Origin: Lentisphaeria bacterium
GTDB taxonomy: Bacteria > Verrucomicrobiota > Lentisphaeria > Victivallales > Victivallaceae
Assembly (NCBI GenBank): GCA_017466125.1
Contig: JAFTUS010000065.1
Coordinates: forward strand, 1-64,000
Length of the DNA stretch: 64,000 bases
Direction: 5' to 3'
Shown here: positions 6,207-15,522 of the stretch, in pieces
Numbering within the stretch: position 1 is the stretch's first letter
How the letters are laid out: every line of letters begins with the position of its first letter
The notes under the pieces: generated by a model
What the model saw: the letters and a program-made list of their open reading frames with translations, nothing else
What the model was told of the DNA's origin: nothing
Databases searched by the model: none
Program-made: the position numbers and the translations under genes

Positions 6207-9023
6207 TTAACGGATGCCGTAGATTTTTGCCATATCGGCTTTTCTCAACTCATTGATGCGCTTTTGTGCATCAATGTTTTTTCCGCCGAAGTAGATGGCA
6301 TAGAAGGGATTGGGTTCCTTGTAACTTTCACCGGGGTTCAGCGGATAGCGGACATGGCCGGTACCGTTGGAACGCAGTTCTCCTTTTTTCGGGCGGAAGA
6401 AGTGGAACTGCCAGCGGCTCAAAGTCGCAACTGCTCCGTAGACCATGCCATCGTTGTTTTCCCAGAGGAAATCCTTGCAGTAGAGCAGCCATCTGTCCGG
6501 ATAGTTGTGTTTGATGACCGGTTCAAAAGCCGGGGGCGTTTCAAAGATGTAGTTCCAGATGGAGAAGAATTTCTTTCCGGTGTTTTTCGCCCCGGTGATC
6601 TCTGCGATGTAGTAATCACCTTTGGAGGGGATCAGGATACGGTTGGTCATTTCCATTGCGCCGATGCGGGGATCTCTGTGGATGGAGGTGAAACGGATCT
6701 CAAGTCCGCCGGTACGTTTGACCGCCTTGAAGTCCTTGAAATCGCGGCTGTGCGGCCATGCGCGTTTTTCGCCGTCATAAAGACTCATCGTGCGCACGAT
6801 GAATTTACCGATCTTCACGCCGTCAACTGCGAAATCCAGCGCACCGCCCTTACCGCTGTAAGAGAGGGTCACTTTGCCGTTGGAGGCACGCATTTTTCTG
6901 CCTTTCTGTTCCCAGACCAGATTGGTTTTTGCATTTTCGGGCAGAACGGGGGAGTTGAAAGCGTTGTAAAGTTCACCGTAAGCCGTTGTCGGCAGGGGGG
7001 GCTTCACGCCTTCACTGCGGGTGGCATCAAGATCTTTCTGCAAACGGGCGAACATGGAGGTCAACTCCTGATAGGGTTTATCCTCTTCTGAAACCAGACC
7101 GAAGTTGCAGTTTTCCGGATGAGACTTGCGGACGCCCAGTTTCGGGTCATCGCTGTACTGATACCAACTGATACCGACCATGAAGGGCAGACTGAGCATG
7201 GTGCGCAGAAAGTGTTCTGCGACCCAGGTGCGTTCCGTCTGGGTACGGACCCGCTGACCCGCCCCCACCTGACAGGGCAAACCGCTGTCAAGCCCGAGGA
7301 CGGACCACTCCGTGATCAGCATGGGGCGTTTGCAGAGGGCGGCGACCCGCTTGAAGTCAGAGACCAGTTCTTTATGACCGTTGTACAATTTATTCTGTTC
7401 CCGGTCGCCGGTGGGATATTCGTTGAATGAAACGACATCGCAGTATTTGCCGGTGATCTCCCAGACCGGGTCCGGCACAGAACCGATACCGGCGTAGCGG
7501 TTGCCGAGGAAAAGGTGATTCGGGTCAGCCTCTTTCAGAGCCCGCCGCAGACGGGAGAAGTAAGTTTCTGCCACGAGCCGCAGGTAATCGAGTTTCATTT
7601 CCAACTGTTCTTTGTTGGTATGGGGCAGTTTTCTGCACTTGTCGAAATCGTCAAAACTCTTGAAGGAGGTTTTCCAGAAAGCATTGAATTTGGCAATATC
7701 GTTTCCGAACCGTTCCTTGAGCATCTTTTTCAGAGCGACACGGGCGAGGTGTGAGGGTTTCTTGTATTCGACGACCGTATCGAAAACACCGGAACCGTCT
7801 TCGCTGAAGTTCATACCGCGCCAGCGCAGTTCGTTGTCGCAGAAGTAACCGAGGAAGTAGGGGTTTTCCACATCGGGAGCCGCCCAGTCATCGTAACATC
7901 TCTTTGCCCACTCTTCAAAACGGGGGTGGAAGGGGTTGGGCAGCGCAGAGCCGACAGCACCTTTGTAGGGGCAGATGTCGTACTCTTCACCGAAAGAGGA
8001 GAACGTACTGCCGACCTGAAGATTGGTGGAGTAGGGCAGCATCAGGTAAAAGCCGCCGGTCGTGGTGGAGGCGTAGTTGAAGCCCCACGACTGCAAACGT
8101 TTCATGGTGTGCTGTTCCCAGTTGTAACGGGTCTTGAACGTTCTCTGCATATTGCGCAGATAGGGGGAGTACCCCAGTGCTTCGCAGAAACGGCCGCCCA
8201 TGTAGAGGCGATCCACGCCGCAGGCGAAAAAGGCTTTGCCGAGCGGGTCGATGAAGTGCCAGCGTCCGGTTTTATCCTGTTCCACGCGGAAATATCCGGT
8301 CGCGTGGGAACTGTAACTTTTCAGCACGTTGGCGGGGGATTTGTAGACCGGTTTGCGCATGACGGTTTTCCGGGGAGCGGGGACGGGAGCCGTTTCTCCC
8401 CACGCCGCTTTGGGTGCGCTGAATTCACTGCTCAATGCAGTGGTGTAAAAAGCGTACGTCATGGCGGGGAGTTTGAGAGCAGAAGTATCGGCTTTCAGTT
8501 CACAGACAAGTTTTTTCCCGAGAAAGATCTTGCCGGTGACACTGCCGGGACGGGTCTGGAGAAGCATCCGGTAGGTTTTGTTATACTCCCACTGGAAATT
8601 TTTTCCGGCAACGGCCTCGGTTTTGAACTGTTTTGCGTTGGCTTCCTTATTTCCGAAAAAGAGTTTCAAATCGGCGAAACGTTTTTTATCTTTTTCGACG
8701 AGGGCGAAACGGAATGCCGCTTTGTTTTCGCGGGCGACCAGAGCCAGAGCCGCTTCGGAACGGGCAATACTGCGGTTTTCCCGCGGGGTGATACAGACTT
8801 CCGCATCGAAAGTCACAGAATAAGGCGTTGTCATATTGACCGCATAATCCGTACCGGAAAAGTTGCTCATGGTGTTATTGACCCACCGCCAGTAGATCAG
8901 TTTCGACTGGTGGATCTTCCAGTCCATCGCCTCAAGCGAGACGGGTTTGAGTTCCGCAGAAGCGGCAAAGGTGCTTGAGCCGAAAAGCAATGCACCAAGC
9001 AGACTGAAGGCTGTTTTTTTCAT
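6207..9023 (-). CDS. Exported clan GH-A glycoside hydrolase, agarase/GH50- or GH42-like
   Basis: A 938-residue protein with signal peptide (MKKTAFSLLGALLFGSSTFA). Residues about 30-210 form a beta-sandwich-like region; from about 245 ('WHFIDPLGKAFFACGVD') a TIM-barrel begins that resembles GH50 agarases and GH42-type beta-galactosidases. Putative acid/base Glu lies in GYFCDNELRW and the nucleophile in MLITEWSVLGL, the order expected for clan GH-A. A C-terminal beta-sandwich completes the protein. Strong AAGGAGG site before the ATG; 9 bp downstream of the GH2 gene. The exact family and linkage are uncertain; agarose itself is not implied. Confidence 0.7.
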   Translation of the reverse strand: MKKTAFSLLGALLFGSSTFAASAELKPVSLEAMDWKIHQSKLIYWRWVNNTMSNFSGTDYAVNMTTPYSVTFDAEVCITPRENRSIARSEAALALVARENKAAFRFALVEKDKKRFADLKLFFGNKEANAKQFKTEAVAGKNFQWEYNKTYRMLLQTRPGSVTGKIFLGKKLVCELKADTSALKLPAMTYAFYTTALSSEFSAPKAAWGETAPVPAPRKTVMRKPVYKSPANVLKSYSSHATGYFRVEQDKTGRWHFIDPLGKAFFACGVDRLYMGGRFCEALGYSPYLRNMQRTFKTRYNWEQHTMKRLQSWGFNYASTTTGGFYLMLPYSTNLQVGSTFSSFGEEYDICPYKGAVGSALPNPFHPRFEEWAKRCYDDWAAPDVENPYFLGYFCDNELRWRGMNFSEDGSGVFDTVVEYKKPSHLARVALKKMLKERFGNDIAKFNAFWKTSFKSFDDFDKCRKLPHTNKEQLEMKLDYLRLVAETYFSRLRRALKEADPNHLFLGNRYAGIGSVPDPVWEITGKYCDVVSFNEYPTGDREQNKLYNGHKELVSDFKRVAALCKRPMLITEWSVLGLDSGLPCQVGAGQRVRTQTERTWVAEHFLRTMLSLPFMVGISWYQYSDDPKLGVRKSHPENCNFGLVSEEDKPYQELTSMFARLQKDLDATRSEGVKPPLPTTAYGELYNAFNSPVLPENAKTNLVWEQKGRKMRASNGKVTLSYSGKGGALDFAVDGVKIGKFIVRTMSLYDGEKRAWPHSRDFKDFKAVKRTGGLEIRFTSIHRDPRIGAMEMTNRILIPSKGDYYIAEITGAKNTGKKFFSIWNYIFETPPAFEPVIKHNYPDRWLLYCKDFLWENNDGMVYGAVATLSRWQFHFFRPKKGELRSNGTGHVRYPLNPGESYKEPNPFYAIYFGGKNIDAQKRINELRKADMAKIYGIR

Positions 9024-9032
9024 TTTTCCTCC

Positions 9033-11390
9033 TTAAAATTTATAATAATTTTTGAGTTGCTCACATACTTTGCTGATAAACGTCAGTGTCCGGGGGCGCG
9101 CCTGACGGATAAAGTGGTTGCAGCGGTATTCGCCGTTCTCTTCCCACTCCATCAGGAAAAGGCCGTTATGGGTGCTTTGCAGATTTTCTGCGACCGTGAC
9201 CGCAGAGTTCGCCGGAACATCGGCACGCAGATCCCAGAGCAGTTCCTTTGCGCCCGTTTCCAGATCGCAGCGGTAAACCCGGCAGGAAAGTGCGCGGAAC
9301 TCCTGCAATGAGTCATTGGCACATTTGAGTTTCAAACCGTTCTCATCGGCATCCATCATAAAACACAATGTCTGCTGCGACCGGGTGATCCAGTAAAACG
9401 GCAGTTTTTTGCGCATAGCGTAATCGACCACGGAATAGTTGAACATCATCGGGAACATATCCAGAAGTGACCACCAGAGTACCCCGGTGCGGACGGGTTT
9501 GCACATCCGGTAATATTCAATGGCATCTTTGAAAATTTCAGCGCAGATGAAATTGACCGCCGGAACAAACTCTTCAAAATCATCGGGCGTGAAATCGCGC
9601 CCCAGTTCATATTGGAGAGCCTGACGCATTCTTGCGAGGCATCCGGCGAAATAGCAGTCCGCCTGATGCCCCATTCCCGGCGGATTGGGTCCGGAGGGCG
9701 CGGCATCCCACAAGCGGCGCATCCGTTCCTGTTCCAGATCGGTGATCGCTTTGGTTTCACTGAAAGCACTGAAACCGATAGGACCGGTTTCAGCGATAAA
9801 GCGGGCGGGATAACGGCGCAGACTGTCGTGGAACACCGTATAATCCATGTAGAGATGAAGCACCGGCGCAAAAAGTTGATAATCCTGTTTGCGGTTGCGT
9901 GCAAGTTCATCGCTGACATAAGGCGTACTGGGCAGATAGAAGCGGAAAGGGTCGAACCGCTTGACGGTCTGCGGCAGAGTTACTCTGGTAATGATATTGT
10001 CGGAGGGCACAACCGCATCGGGGAAACGCACCGGGCGGAAGACGCCTTTATCCACTTCGTTGTCACCGCACCAGAGGAAAATACAGGGGTGATTGCGCAA
10101 CTCTTTGATGACGGCTTTGGCTTCTTCTGCCATGATCTTCTGATTTTCTTCAGACTGCAGCGGAAATTCACAAGCCATCATAAAGTCCTGCCAGACCATG
10201 AGGCCGTTTTCATCGCAGTAATCGAAGAAAGCCTTCTCTTCGTAGATGCCGCCGCCCCAGACGCGCACCATGTTGCAGTTACATTCAACGGCAAGGTCAA
10301 GAGCCTGACGGATGCGTAGAGAAGTTATGTCGCTGAAGATGCCGTCGATGGGTTTCCAGTTGGTGCCGCGGCAGTAGATGCGCTGGTGATTGCAGTAAAA
10401 AGCGAACTCTCCCGTACCGTCCGGGCGGATGGTTTCGGTGAACTCAAACAGCACAAAGCGGATGCCGAAACGTTCTGTTTTACGGCACAGCAGCGTTTCG
10501 CCGTCATACATTTCAAAGGCGATGTCGTAAAGAGCGGCTTTGCCGTATCCGCGCGGCCACCAGAGTTCGGGGGAGTTGATCGTGATATTGTGCAGCGTGT
10601 AGTAGTGACGGTTCAGCGGAACGACCTCTTCGTGGACGGTTTTTCCCTGAAAGGAGAAGATCACTTTTCCCGTAAGGCGGCAGCGCAGTTCTTCCGGAAA
10701 TTCGGCAAAAAAGTGAACGCCGATACTGGCAGAGGAAAGATCTTCGCTCAAATTGCGGGTGTAGATATAGCAATCTTCAAACCGGCAGTTCTCTTTCTCG
10801 CAGAGGGCGACATTGCGCCACAATCCGCCGGTCAGAAGCCGGGGAGCATTGTCCCAACTCATCAGACAGCGGGCGCGGCGGATGTAGGAGGTGAAGGAGT
10901 CCAGACTTGTCCAGTAGGCAAGTGCATCGAGTTCCATGGTTTCGGCATGGCGCACCGGGTCGATGATCCGGACTTCGAGCAGATTGCCGGAGGGGAGAAG
11001 TTTATCGGTCACATCAAATTCGTAACGGATGAACATATTGCGGCATTCGCCGATAAGTTCCCCGTTGAGCCGGACATCGGCGATGGTGTCAACGCCGTGG
11101 AACACCAGAAACTGACGGGCAGTCTTGGAGAGTTCGGGACGATCGAAAACGGTCGTACAGACCCACTCCGGAACTTTTTCAAACTCACGGATCGCCGCAG
11201 ATGTGGCGGGGTGCATGATCTCCTCTTCCTTCAACAGTCCGGCACGGGCAAGGTCTTTGGCAAAATTGCCGGGAACAGTGGTCGCAATGGTATGTTTTGC
11301 TCCGGAAACAGGATGACAGAACGTCACTTGCCACCCCTCCGAAATAAGGCACAGCTCGCGCCAGCCTGAAGAAATTTCAGACATATTCAT
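9033..11390 (-). CDS. Glycoside hydrolase family 2, beta-mannosidase-like
   Basis: A 785-residue GH2 protein with the beta-mannosidase order of domains: jelly-roll sugar-binding domain (about 15-190, 'VPGNFAKDLARAGLL'), immunoglobulin-like domain, then a TIM-barrel with the signature NMVRVWGGGIYE and WQDFMMACE. The acid/base Glu is in LWCGDNEVD and the nucleophile Glu in FIAETGPIG, as in beta-mannosidases. No signal peptide, so probably cytoplasmic. Start at 11390; a second ATG two codons later is equally possible because the ribosome-binding site is weak. It sits 26 bp after the prepilin-like gene and 9 bp before the GH-A gene. beta-Mannosidase is the best guess; other GH2 activities are possible. 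Confidence 0.85.
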   Translation of the reverse strand: MNMSEISSGWRELCLISEGWQVTFCHPVSGAKHTIATTVPGNFAKDLARAGLLKEEEIMHPATSAAIREFEKVPEWVCTTVFDRPELSKTARQFLVFHGVDTIADVRLNGELIGECRNMFIRYEFDVTDKLLPSGNLLEVRIIDPVRHAETMELDALAYWTSLDSFTSYIRRARCLMSWDNAPRLLTGGLWRNVALCEKENCRFEDCYIYTRNLSEDLSSASIGVHFFAEFPEELRCRLTGKVIFSFQGKTVHEEVVPLNRHYYTLHNITINSPELWWPRGYGKAALYDIAFEMYDGETLLCRKTERFGIRFVLFEFTETIRPDGTGEFAFYCNHQRIYCRGTNWKPIDGIFSDITSLRIRQALDLAVECNCNMVRVWGGGIYEEKAFFDYCDENGLMVWQDFMMACEFPLQSEENQKIMAEEAKAVIKELRNHPCIFLWCGDNEVDKGVFRPVRFPDAVVPSDNIITRVTLPQTVKRFDPFRFYLPSTPYVSDELARNRKQDYQLFAPVLHLYMDYTVFHDSLRRYPARFIAETGPIGFSAFSETKAITDLEQERMRRLWDAAPSGPNPPGMGHQADCYFAGCLARMRQALQYELGRDFTPDDFEEFVPAVNFICAEIFKDAIEYYRMCKPVRTGVLWWSLLDMFPMMFNYSVVDYAMRKKLPFYWITRSQQTLCFMMDADENGLKLKCANDSLQEFRALSCRVYRCDLETGAKELLWDLRADVPANSAVTVAENLQSTHNGLFLMEWEENGEYRCNHFIRQARPRTLTFISKVCEQLKNYYKF

Positions 11391-11416
11391 AGGGAAAAAC
11401 CTGTATTGCGGGAATT

Positions 11417-12229
11417 TTATTTGAATTCGACGAAAGTGCCGCTTTCATTGATACCGATTTTGACCGGCATCGCACCGCCGCGGAGTTCACCGGCAGTACG
11501 GGATTCCACATGACCGTCAGCAAAACCGATGTTGGCCCGGCCGCTGTGGTGAGTGGAAATACCGTAACTGGATCCGCTCCAGTCAGCATGCAGGTGGAAA
11601 CGATTGACGGCTGCTCCCGGATAAGGGCCGAAACCGTCTCTGGCCGTTGACGCCGTTGCCCAGGCGGAATCAGCAAAAAGGATAAATTCAGAAGCATTTT
11701 TGATTTTTTCCAACTGGAGAAACTGCATAGTGTTTGTAGTACCCATGACCCAGGGATCACCGAAAGCCTTTTTATAGTCGAAAAATCCATTGCCGTCCCA
11801 GCGGCGGGTTCCTGCACCCTGACCGTAGGCGATATAAGAGATCATACCGTAAGTATGAGAAGCCATCTGGGCATCGCGGGTGGGACCGAGCAGAGAGGGA
11901 CAGTGAACCCCTTGACTCCAATACTGATTTGTACCGCCGGCATCATATTTATCCAGTGCGAAGTACTGACCGGGGAATTTCCCGCCGTAAAAGTTTGCCC
12001 AGTGCAGATAGCCGGAACCGCCGGAAACAGTTATATAATTGGTATCATTGGCATAAAGAATTGCACCCTGGGTACAGGATTTCAGATTGTTGACGCAGGA
12101 AACTGCCCGTGCTTTTGCACGTGCTTTATTCAGTGCGGGCAAAAGCATAGCGGCAAGAATTGCAATAATTGCAATTACTACCAACAGTTCGATAAGGGTG
12201 AAAAACCGGTTGTACTTATGTTCTTTCAT
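11417..12229 (-). CDS. Prepilin-type N-terminal cleavage/methylation protein (type II pseudopilin-like)
   Basis: A 270-residue protein with a class III/type IV prepilin N-terminus (FTLIELL followed by 20 hydrophobic residues ending [13 protein letters not shown]), a globular domain with a cysteine pair, and FADGHVESR near the end, the H-x9-DG-type ending of the large PVC families of such proteins. The residue before the mature FTLIE is Phe, not the usual Gly, so processing by a standard prepilin peptidase is uncertain. The ATG at 12229 is preferred over an upstream alternative 20 codons earlier because AGGGA precedes it. First gene of the GH operon; such proteins often head glycan-degradation loci in these bacteria, possibly as surface or secretion components. 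Confidence 0.85.
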   Translation of the reverse strand: MKEHKYNRFFTLIELLVVIAIIAILAAMLLPALNKARAKARAVSCVNNLKSCTQGAILYANDTNYITVSGGSGYLHWANFYGGKFPGQYFALDKYDAGGTNQYWSQGVHCPSLLGPTRDAQMASHTYGMISYIAYGQGAGTRRWDGNGFFDYKKAFGDPWVMGTTNTMQFLQLEKIKNASEFILFADSAWATASTARDGFGPYPGAAVNRFHLHADWSGSSYGISTHHSGRANIGFADGHVESRTAGELRGGAMPVKIGINESGTFVEFK

Positions 12230-12324
12230 TACTGTTCCCTTTTTGTAAAAAATTGATTTTTTATTTTCCGGTATCTGAACCGTCTGCAAACCCGACAGAC
12301 CGCCATAACCTTTACATAGTGTAT

Positions 12325-12353
12325 ATTATACTGGAAAAACACCAAAAAAGCAA
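12325..12353 (-). promoter_or_regulatory. Promoter of the prepilin-GH operon
   Basis: Minus strand TTGCTT (12348-12353), 17 bp, TATAAT (12325-12330). It leaves a 5' leader of roughly 90 nt before the ATG at 12229. Confidence 0.55.
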
Positions 12354-12435
12354 TAGTTCACCATTTGAAAAAATAACGTTATATTATGAAAAAATGATGA
12401 TTGAGGAGAAAATAACAGAACGATGGAAATGCCGC

Positions 12436-12463
12436 TTGAATTTTTTAAAATTCCATATATATT
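12436..12463 (+). promoter_or_regulatory. Promoter of nnr, placing the transcript start at the start codon
   Basis: TTGAAT (12436-12441), 16 bp, TATATT (12458-12463). The expected transcription start, 6-8 bases later, coincides with the ATG at 12470, and no Shine-Dalgarno sequence lies between; the mRNA may be leaderless. Confidence 0.55.
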
Positions 12464-12469
12464 AACCGT

Positions 12470-13921
12470 ATGAAGAGTTATACTGTACAAGCAATGCGGG
12501 AACTTGACCGCCGTACCGTTGCAGAAGGATTTGCCTCCGGTATCGAATTGATGGAACAGGCCGGATACGGTCTGTTCCGCGCCGTCATGCGTTTTTCCAA
12601 AAACTTTTTCATGCCCGATTTTCTGCTGCTGGCGGGCAAAGGCAACAACGGCGGCGATGTTTTTGTACTCGCCCGCCACATGGCGGAAACAGGGGTGCGT
12701 TTCCGCCTCTGTATGCTCTGCGGCCCCGATGAACTTTCAGGAGATGCCGCCGAAGCCTTCCGCCGGATGCCGCCTTTGGAAATCAAAAGAGAACTGCGCA
12801 GCGGGGACTTCCACCCCGGCACGGTCGTTGTGGACGGTCTTCTCGGAACCGGTGCATCGGGTCTGCCCCGTTCCCCGATCGACCGCTGGATCAGACTGGT
12901 CAACCGTTCCGGATGTCCGGTCGTTGCGGTGGATATTCCCTCCGGCATGAACGGCACGAACGGCTCTGCGGAACTCTGCATAAGAGCGGATCTTACCGTG
13001 ACTATGGCGGGCGTCAAACAGGGAATGATCCTCAATCCCGCCCCCTGCGGCAGGCTGGAAGTTGTCAAAATCGGTATTCCCGACGCCTATCTGGAAGAGG
13101 CGGGCGGCCCGCTGGAACTTTTCGGCGCAGAAGATGCCGCAGCATTTTTCAGGCGTGAAGCGTTCGACACCTACAAAAACCGCCGCGGACACCTGCTGGT
13201 CGCAGGCGGTTCGCCCCTCTATGCTTCCGCACCGTTTCTGAGCGCAGAAGCGGCTCTTTACTGCGGGGCGGGGCTGGTGACGGTCAATATCCCGGAAGAT
13301 ACGGAAATATTCTGCTCCGTTCCGAAAGCCCTGATCGTCCGTAAAGGAGAGGCGGCGGAACTGCTCGCAGGAAAACAGGCGATCGCCGCCGGACCGGGCA
13401 TGGGTACGGCGCAAAGTGCCGTAAAAAAACTCAAAGAACTGCTTTCCGCCGGACTGCCCACAGTGCTGGATGCCGATGCACTCAACATCATTGCACAACA
13501 CCCCGAAATACTCGAACATGCCCCGGAAGAGACCATTTTAACTCCCCATGCAGGAGAACTCGCCCGTCTCTGCAAGGGCTTCCATATCGCAGACAACGAT
13601 GCCCGTAAACTCGCCATGCTGACCGGATGCACCGTACTTGCAAAATCGCCCCGGACACTGGTCATCTCACCGGATGGGGATTGTTCCATCAATTTAAGCG
13701 GATGCCCCGCCCTTGCCACAGCCGGGAGCGGAGATGTTCTCACCGGTATCTGCGGCGCACTGCTGGCGAACGGTATGAACGCTTTCAACGCCGCCCGCTG
13801 CGGAGCATTTCTGCACGGAGCGACCGGAGAAATGCTCGTTCCCTGCGGAAGTTTCGGTATCACCGCCGATGATCTCGCTGAAAACGTCGGCAAAGCCCGT
13901 CAGAATTTCTACGGATTGTGA
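12470..13921 (+). CDS. nnr: Bifunctional NAD(P)H-hydrate epimerase / ADP-dependent dehydratase
   Basis: A 483-residue repair enzyme that epimerises and dehydrates the damaged cofactor NAD(P)HX. The N-terminal YjeF/NnrE domain (about 1-205) shows LLAGKGNNGGDVFVLAR and VVDGLLGTGASG; the C-terminal ribokinase-like NnrD domain (about 225-480) shows AAGPGMG, LDADALN, LTPHAGELARL and the ATP/ADP site TAGSGDVLTG. The length is that of the usual fusion. The start codon has no ribosome-binding site and sits where transcription should begin. Its 3' end overlaps the convergent rlmH gene by 13 bp. Confidence 0.95.
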   Translation: MKSYTVQAMRELDRRTVAEGFASGIELMEQAGYGLFRAVMRFSKNFFMPDFLLLAGKGNNGGDVFVLARHMAETGVRFRLCMLCGPDELSGDAAEAFRRMPPLEIKRELRSGDFHPGTVVVDGLLGTGASGLPRSPIDRWIRLVNRSGCPVVAVDIPSGMNGTNGSAELCIRADLTVTMAGVKQGMILNPAPCGRLEVVKIGIPDAYLEEAGGPLELFGAEDAAAFFRREAFDTYKNRRGHLLVAGGSPLYASAPFLSAEAALYCGAGLVTVNIPEDTEIFCSVPKALIVRKGEAAELLAGKQAIAAGPGMGTAQSAVKKLKELLSAGLPTVLDADALNIIAQHPEILEHAPEETILTPHAGELARLCKGFHIADNDARKLAMLTGCTVLAKSPRTLVISPDGDCSINLSGCPALATAGSGDVLTGICGALLANGMNAFNAARCGAFLHGATGEMLVPCGSFGITADDLAENVGKARQNFYGL

Positions 13922-14346
13922 TAACTGCCGCCGTGAAGGATATTGACGGCGCGGAAGAGTTGTTCAAAGAGCAGAAGCCGGGCAAGTTCGTGGGTGAAGG
14001 TCAGTTTTGACAGCGACCAGAGCAGTGTCGCCTTTGCTTTGACTTCGGGGGCAAGCCCGTAAGGGCCGCCGATGATGAACAGCACTTTGCGGTCGAACTT
14101 TCCCAGCACGTCGGCAAATCCGGTGCTGGTGAACTCCTTTCCCTCCTCCGAAAGCACCACAACGGCGGCGTTTTTCTCTTTTTCGATCGCTTTCAAAAGA
14201 GCCTGTCCCTCCTTTTCCACGGTGGAATCCGGCAGTTCCAGCACTTCGATTTTGGCGTAAGGCCCCAGCCATTTGACAAATTCATCACAGCGTGCCTGAA
14301 TGGATTTATCCTTCAATTTTCCGATCAGAACGGCTTTAATCAACAT
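13909..14346 (-). CDS. rlmH: 23S rRNA pseudouridine-1915 N3-methyltransferase RlmH
   Basis: A 145-residue SPOUT-class methyltransferase that methylates pseudouridine 1915 in helix 69 of 23S rRNA. Seen: VVVLSEEGKEFTSTGFA, the SAM-binding knot FIIGGPYGL, and the C-terminal LTFTHELARLLLFEQLFRAVNILHGGSYHNP, nearly the canonical RlmH ending. The start has GGAGGAG upstream, inside the end of mnmA, whose stop it overlaps by 11 bp, so the two are translationally coupled. Its 3' end overlaps nnr on the other strand. Confidence 0.97.
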   Translation of the reverse strand: MLIKAVLIGKLKDKSIQARCDEFVKWLGPYAKIEVLELPDSTVEKEGQALLKAIEKEKNAAVVVLSEEGKEFTSTGFADVLGKFDRKVLFIIGGPYGLAPEVKAKATLLWSLSKLTFTHELARLLLFEQLFRAVNILHGGSYHNP

Positions 14347-15412
14347 TTTCGATCACTCCTCCGCCCAGAAGACGGTTTCCGTTGTAAAAGACTGCCGCCT
14401 GTCCCGGCGTGACCGCCCGCAGGGGAACAGCGGGGAACACCCGAATACTGCCGTCTTCCTCCGCTATGCGGCAGCGGACAGCGCGGCTGCGGTAGCGCAC
14501 CTGCACATCCATTTCATCGCTTTCGGGTCTGCTGCCGCTCTGCCATGAAACATTTTTCACCAGAAACGAGGAACACTCCAATTTTTTTTCATCCGTGACC
14601 AGTTCGATCACGCCGCCGTCGGGGTCGATACGGCTGATGTATGCCGGAACGCCCAGTGCCACATTCAGCCCCTTGCGCTGCCCGAGCGTGTAATTGTGGA
14701 TGCCTTTGTGTCTGCCGACTGTTTTGCCGTTGTAAATGAAAACACCTCTGGTATAGCGCAGTCCGGCAAGGCGGCGGAGCGTCTCCCCGAAACTCTCCCC
14801 GGGAACCTGAAAACAGGCGTCCTGACTGTCCGGCTTATCCGATGTGACGAACCCGTATCCGGCGGCGATGCGGCGGACTTCGCTCTTTTCCAGATTTCCG
14901 ACAGGAAAACGCACTTTGCTTAAAATCCGCTGATCCAGCCGGTAGAGAAAGTAACTCTGATCCTTGCGGAGATCATCGCCGCGGTAGAGTACAGTTCCCT
15001 CCGGAGTACGTTCCAGTTTTGCGTAGTGTCCGGTCAGAACTTCATCTGCGTTGATTTGTTCGGCAAATTCCGCAAGCATACCGAACTTCACCAGCAAATT
15101 GCAGTCGCAGCAGGGGTTCGGCGTTCTGCCGCAGATATATTCCAATGCGGCGGGGCGCAGAACTTTTTCCTCAAACCGGGCAAAGCCCTCGATAAAATGG
15201 TGTTCGATGCCCAGTTTGGCACAGGTTTGCAGAACGGCATCCTCATCGTTTTTGGATGCGCACAGCTGCGAAGCGGAAAATTCCGGGTCGGGATGTTTCA
15301 GACGAAGAGTGACTCCGACGACTTCACAACCGTCGGCTTTTGCCAGAGCAGCGGCAACCGATGAATCGACGCCGCCGGAGAGGGCAACGACCACTTTTTT
15401 TGCATTTTTCAT
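14336..15412 (-). CDS. mnmA: tRNA-specific 2-thiouridylase MnmA
   Basis: A 358-residue enzyme that adds sulfur to the wobble uridine-34 of Lys, Glu and Gln tRNAs. Seen: PP-loop ATP site SGGVDSS (12-18), the first active-site cysteine in RTPNPCCDCN (about 101) and the second in SQDACF (about 198), plus GQRKGL and a C-terminal beta-barrel. The ATG at 15412 is preferred to a position 12 codons upstream because GGAGG lies 9 bases before it. First gene of an mnmA-rlmH pair, divergent from clpC. Confidence 0.97.
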   Translation of the reverse strand: MKNAKKVVVALSGGVDSSVAAALAKADGCEVVGVTLRLKHPDPEFSASQLCASKNDEDAVLQTCAKLGIEHHFIEGFARFEEKVLRPAALEYICGRTPNPCCDCNLLVKFGMLAEFAEQINADEVLTGHYAKLERTPEGTVLYRGDDLRKDQSYFLYRLDQRILSKVRFPVGNLEKSEVRRIAAGYGFVTSDKPDSQDACFQVPGESFGETLRRLAGLRYTRGVFIYNGKTVGRHKGIHNYTLGQRKGLNVALGVPAYISRIDPDGGVIELVTDEKKLECSSFLVKNVSWQSGSRPESDEMDVQVRYRSRAVRCRIAEEDGSIRVFPAVPLRAVTPGQAAVFYNGNRLLGGGVIENVD

Positions 15413-15464
15413 AAAAAAAACCTCCAAATATATAAAATGCCCCGTCATAAACGATTTTTCAAGG

Positions 15465-15492
15465 TTGATTTCAGCAAAAAATGTATTATATT
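15465..15492 (+). promoter_or_regulatory. Promoter of clpC
   Basis: TTGATT (15465-15470), 16 bp, TATATT (15487-15492), followed by a short leader with AGAGGAG before the ATG at 15523. No CtsR or CIRCE-like operator is evident. Confidence 0.6.
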
Positions 15493-15522
15493 ATTCCATT
15501 ATAATACAAGAGGAGAAAATTT

